A stretch of 64,000 nt of DNA from Rhodospirillales bacterium (GTDB lineage Bacteria; Pseudomonadota; Alphaproteobacteria; Micavibrionales; Micavibrionaceae): contig JACKJB010000001.1 in assembly GCA_020638155.1 (NCBI GenBank), positions 62,001-126,000 of the forward strand, written 5' to 3'. The notes beneath the pieces were generated by a model. That model worked only from the letters and a program-made list of their open reading frames with translations, was not told the origin of the DNA and did no database searches. How positions within the stretch are numbered: position 1 is the first letter of the stretch; the number at the start of each line of letters is the position of its first letter. This document shows, piece by piece, positions 63,452 to 64,000 of this stretch. A program made the translations under genes and the position numbers.

Positions 63452-63557
63452 GCCGTCACCCCGGACAGCGCGTCGCGATGATCCGGGGTTTGTGCCGATG
63501 AACGATGTCATTGGCATAAATCCCGGATAAAAGCTGCGCTTTTTCCGGGAAGACGGC
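63452..63557. repeat. Mosaic palindromic intergenic repeat
   Basis: GCCGTC at the left and GACGGC at the right are inverted ends. CCCCGGA...TCCGGGG and TGCCGATGAACGATGTCATTGGCA form internal stems. It fills most of the gap before gmd. Confidence 0.6.
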
Positions 63558-63659
63558 ACAAGGCATTTTAAAAATCAAATTAATAACGGCAAAGCGCTTG
63601 TCTTTTCCCATTTTATCGGCTTTAGTGCATACCATAGCAATTTATGGTAGTGGAGCCGC

Positions 63660-64000
63660 ATGCATATGCAGGATATGAAAACGGCCCTTATTACAGGGAT
63701 CACCGGGCAGGACGGGGCTATTCTGGCGCAGTTCCTGCTGGATAAAGGGTATGATGTCCACGGGATGCAGCTTTATAGCGCAACGCCCGATACGCAGCGG
63801 ATCGAAATTTTACAGAAGCACGAGCGTTTTCATCTTCATTACGGCGATTTGACGGATGGCGGGAATCTGCACCGGCTGGTGCGGGATATTCGCCCGGATG
63901 AGGTTTATAACCTTGGCGCGCAGAGCCATGTGAAGGTTAGCTTTGCCGTGCCGGAAGCCACCGCGCAGATTAATGCGCTGGGGACGTTGCGGCTGCTGGA
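63660..64000 (+). CDS. gmd: GDP-mannose 4,6-dehydratase, 3' part outside window
   Basis: 113 residues of an extended short-chain dehydrogenase are visible before the edge. TGITGQDGAILAQFLL binds NADP; DVHGMQLYSA, HYGDLTD and VYNLGAQSHVKVSF are typical of Gmd, which makes GDP-4-keto-6-deoxymannose for fucose or related sugars. Start at ATG 63660, or 63666, where the GGAG at 63652-63655 is better spaced. The catalytic Tyr-x3-Lys lies beyond the window. The usual RG near the substrate reads GMQL here, so a related epimerase is possible. Confidence 0.85.
   Translation, partial: MHMQDMKTALITGITGQDGAILAQFLLDKGYDVHGMQLYSATPDTQRIEILQKHERFHLHYGDLTDGGNLHRLVRDIRPDEVYNLGAQSHVKVSFAVPEATAQINALGTLRLL

Noticed and set aside
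63125..63559. 144-residue minus-strand frame
   Set aside because: Covers the plus-strand gene at 63149 and an intergenic palindromic repeat; no ribosome site or motif.

Overview
The window looks like a chromosomal stretch of an alphaproteobacterium of medium GC. I base this on an MlaC homologue, a bufferin-type copper locus, GTG/TTG starts, a LuxR/LuxI pair, an RND pump, DUF4402 surface proteins and a partial initiator tRNA resembling the alphaproteobacterial gene. I cannot name the genus; a Micavibrio- or Rhodospirillales-like lineage is only a guess.

Layout. Positions 1-14.5 kb are mobile and accessory DNA. They hold a Toprim/DUF3987 replication module, two identical 1511-bp IS3-family copies (3071-4581 and 12995-14505), a cytosine-methyltransferase/HNH restriction-like cluster next to a UvrD-type helicase cut off by the first IS, and two tyrosine integrases facing away from a 45-nt 3' fragment of a tRNA-fMet gene (10608-10652). 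A strongly folded RNA-like segment (12471-12645) lies before the second IS. That IS also truncates an HExxH protein.

Positions 14.8-20.4 kb form an AT-richer quorum-sensing island: luxR, luxI, then a tightly packed operon with a fused 2-oxoacid dehydrogenase E1, a lipoyl-E2 and three small unknown proteins. It ends next to an intact tRNA-Glu (20690-20765). A paralogue of the island's last gene lies on the other side of that tRNA. I infer that E1/E2 supply an acyl-CoA to the AHL synthase.

Positions 20.9-34.1 kb look more like core genome: a PfkB-type kinase, a TolC/MFP/RND efflux operon, and a three-gene cluster of a coiled-coil protein, a ClpB-like ATPase whose first AAA domain has lost its catalytic residues, and a membrane protein. 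I recognise no described system matching this trio.

Positions 34.1-56.0 kb concern the cell surface. Two >1,280-residue RTX proteins carry C-type lectin, H-type-lectin-like and LamG-like modules. There are three DUF4402 proteins, two TPR-sulfotransferases, a LamG-like protein, a SET-domain protein, and a PapD-like chaperone followed by an usher-like protein with unusual C-terminal Sdr-B-like and AMIN domains.

Positions 56.0-64.0 kb hold housekeeping and envelope genes: mlaC, a two-CDGSH iron-sulfur protein, a small heat-shock protein, the bufA-bufB-bufC operon, an O-antigen-ligase-like protein, small membrane proteins, a fatty acid hydroxylase/sterol desaturase family protein, and the start of gmd at the right edge. 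Mosaic palindromic repeats occupy several intergenic gaps between 47.9 and 63.6 kb.
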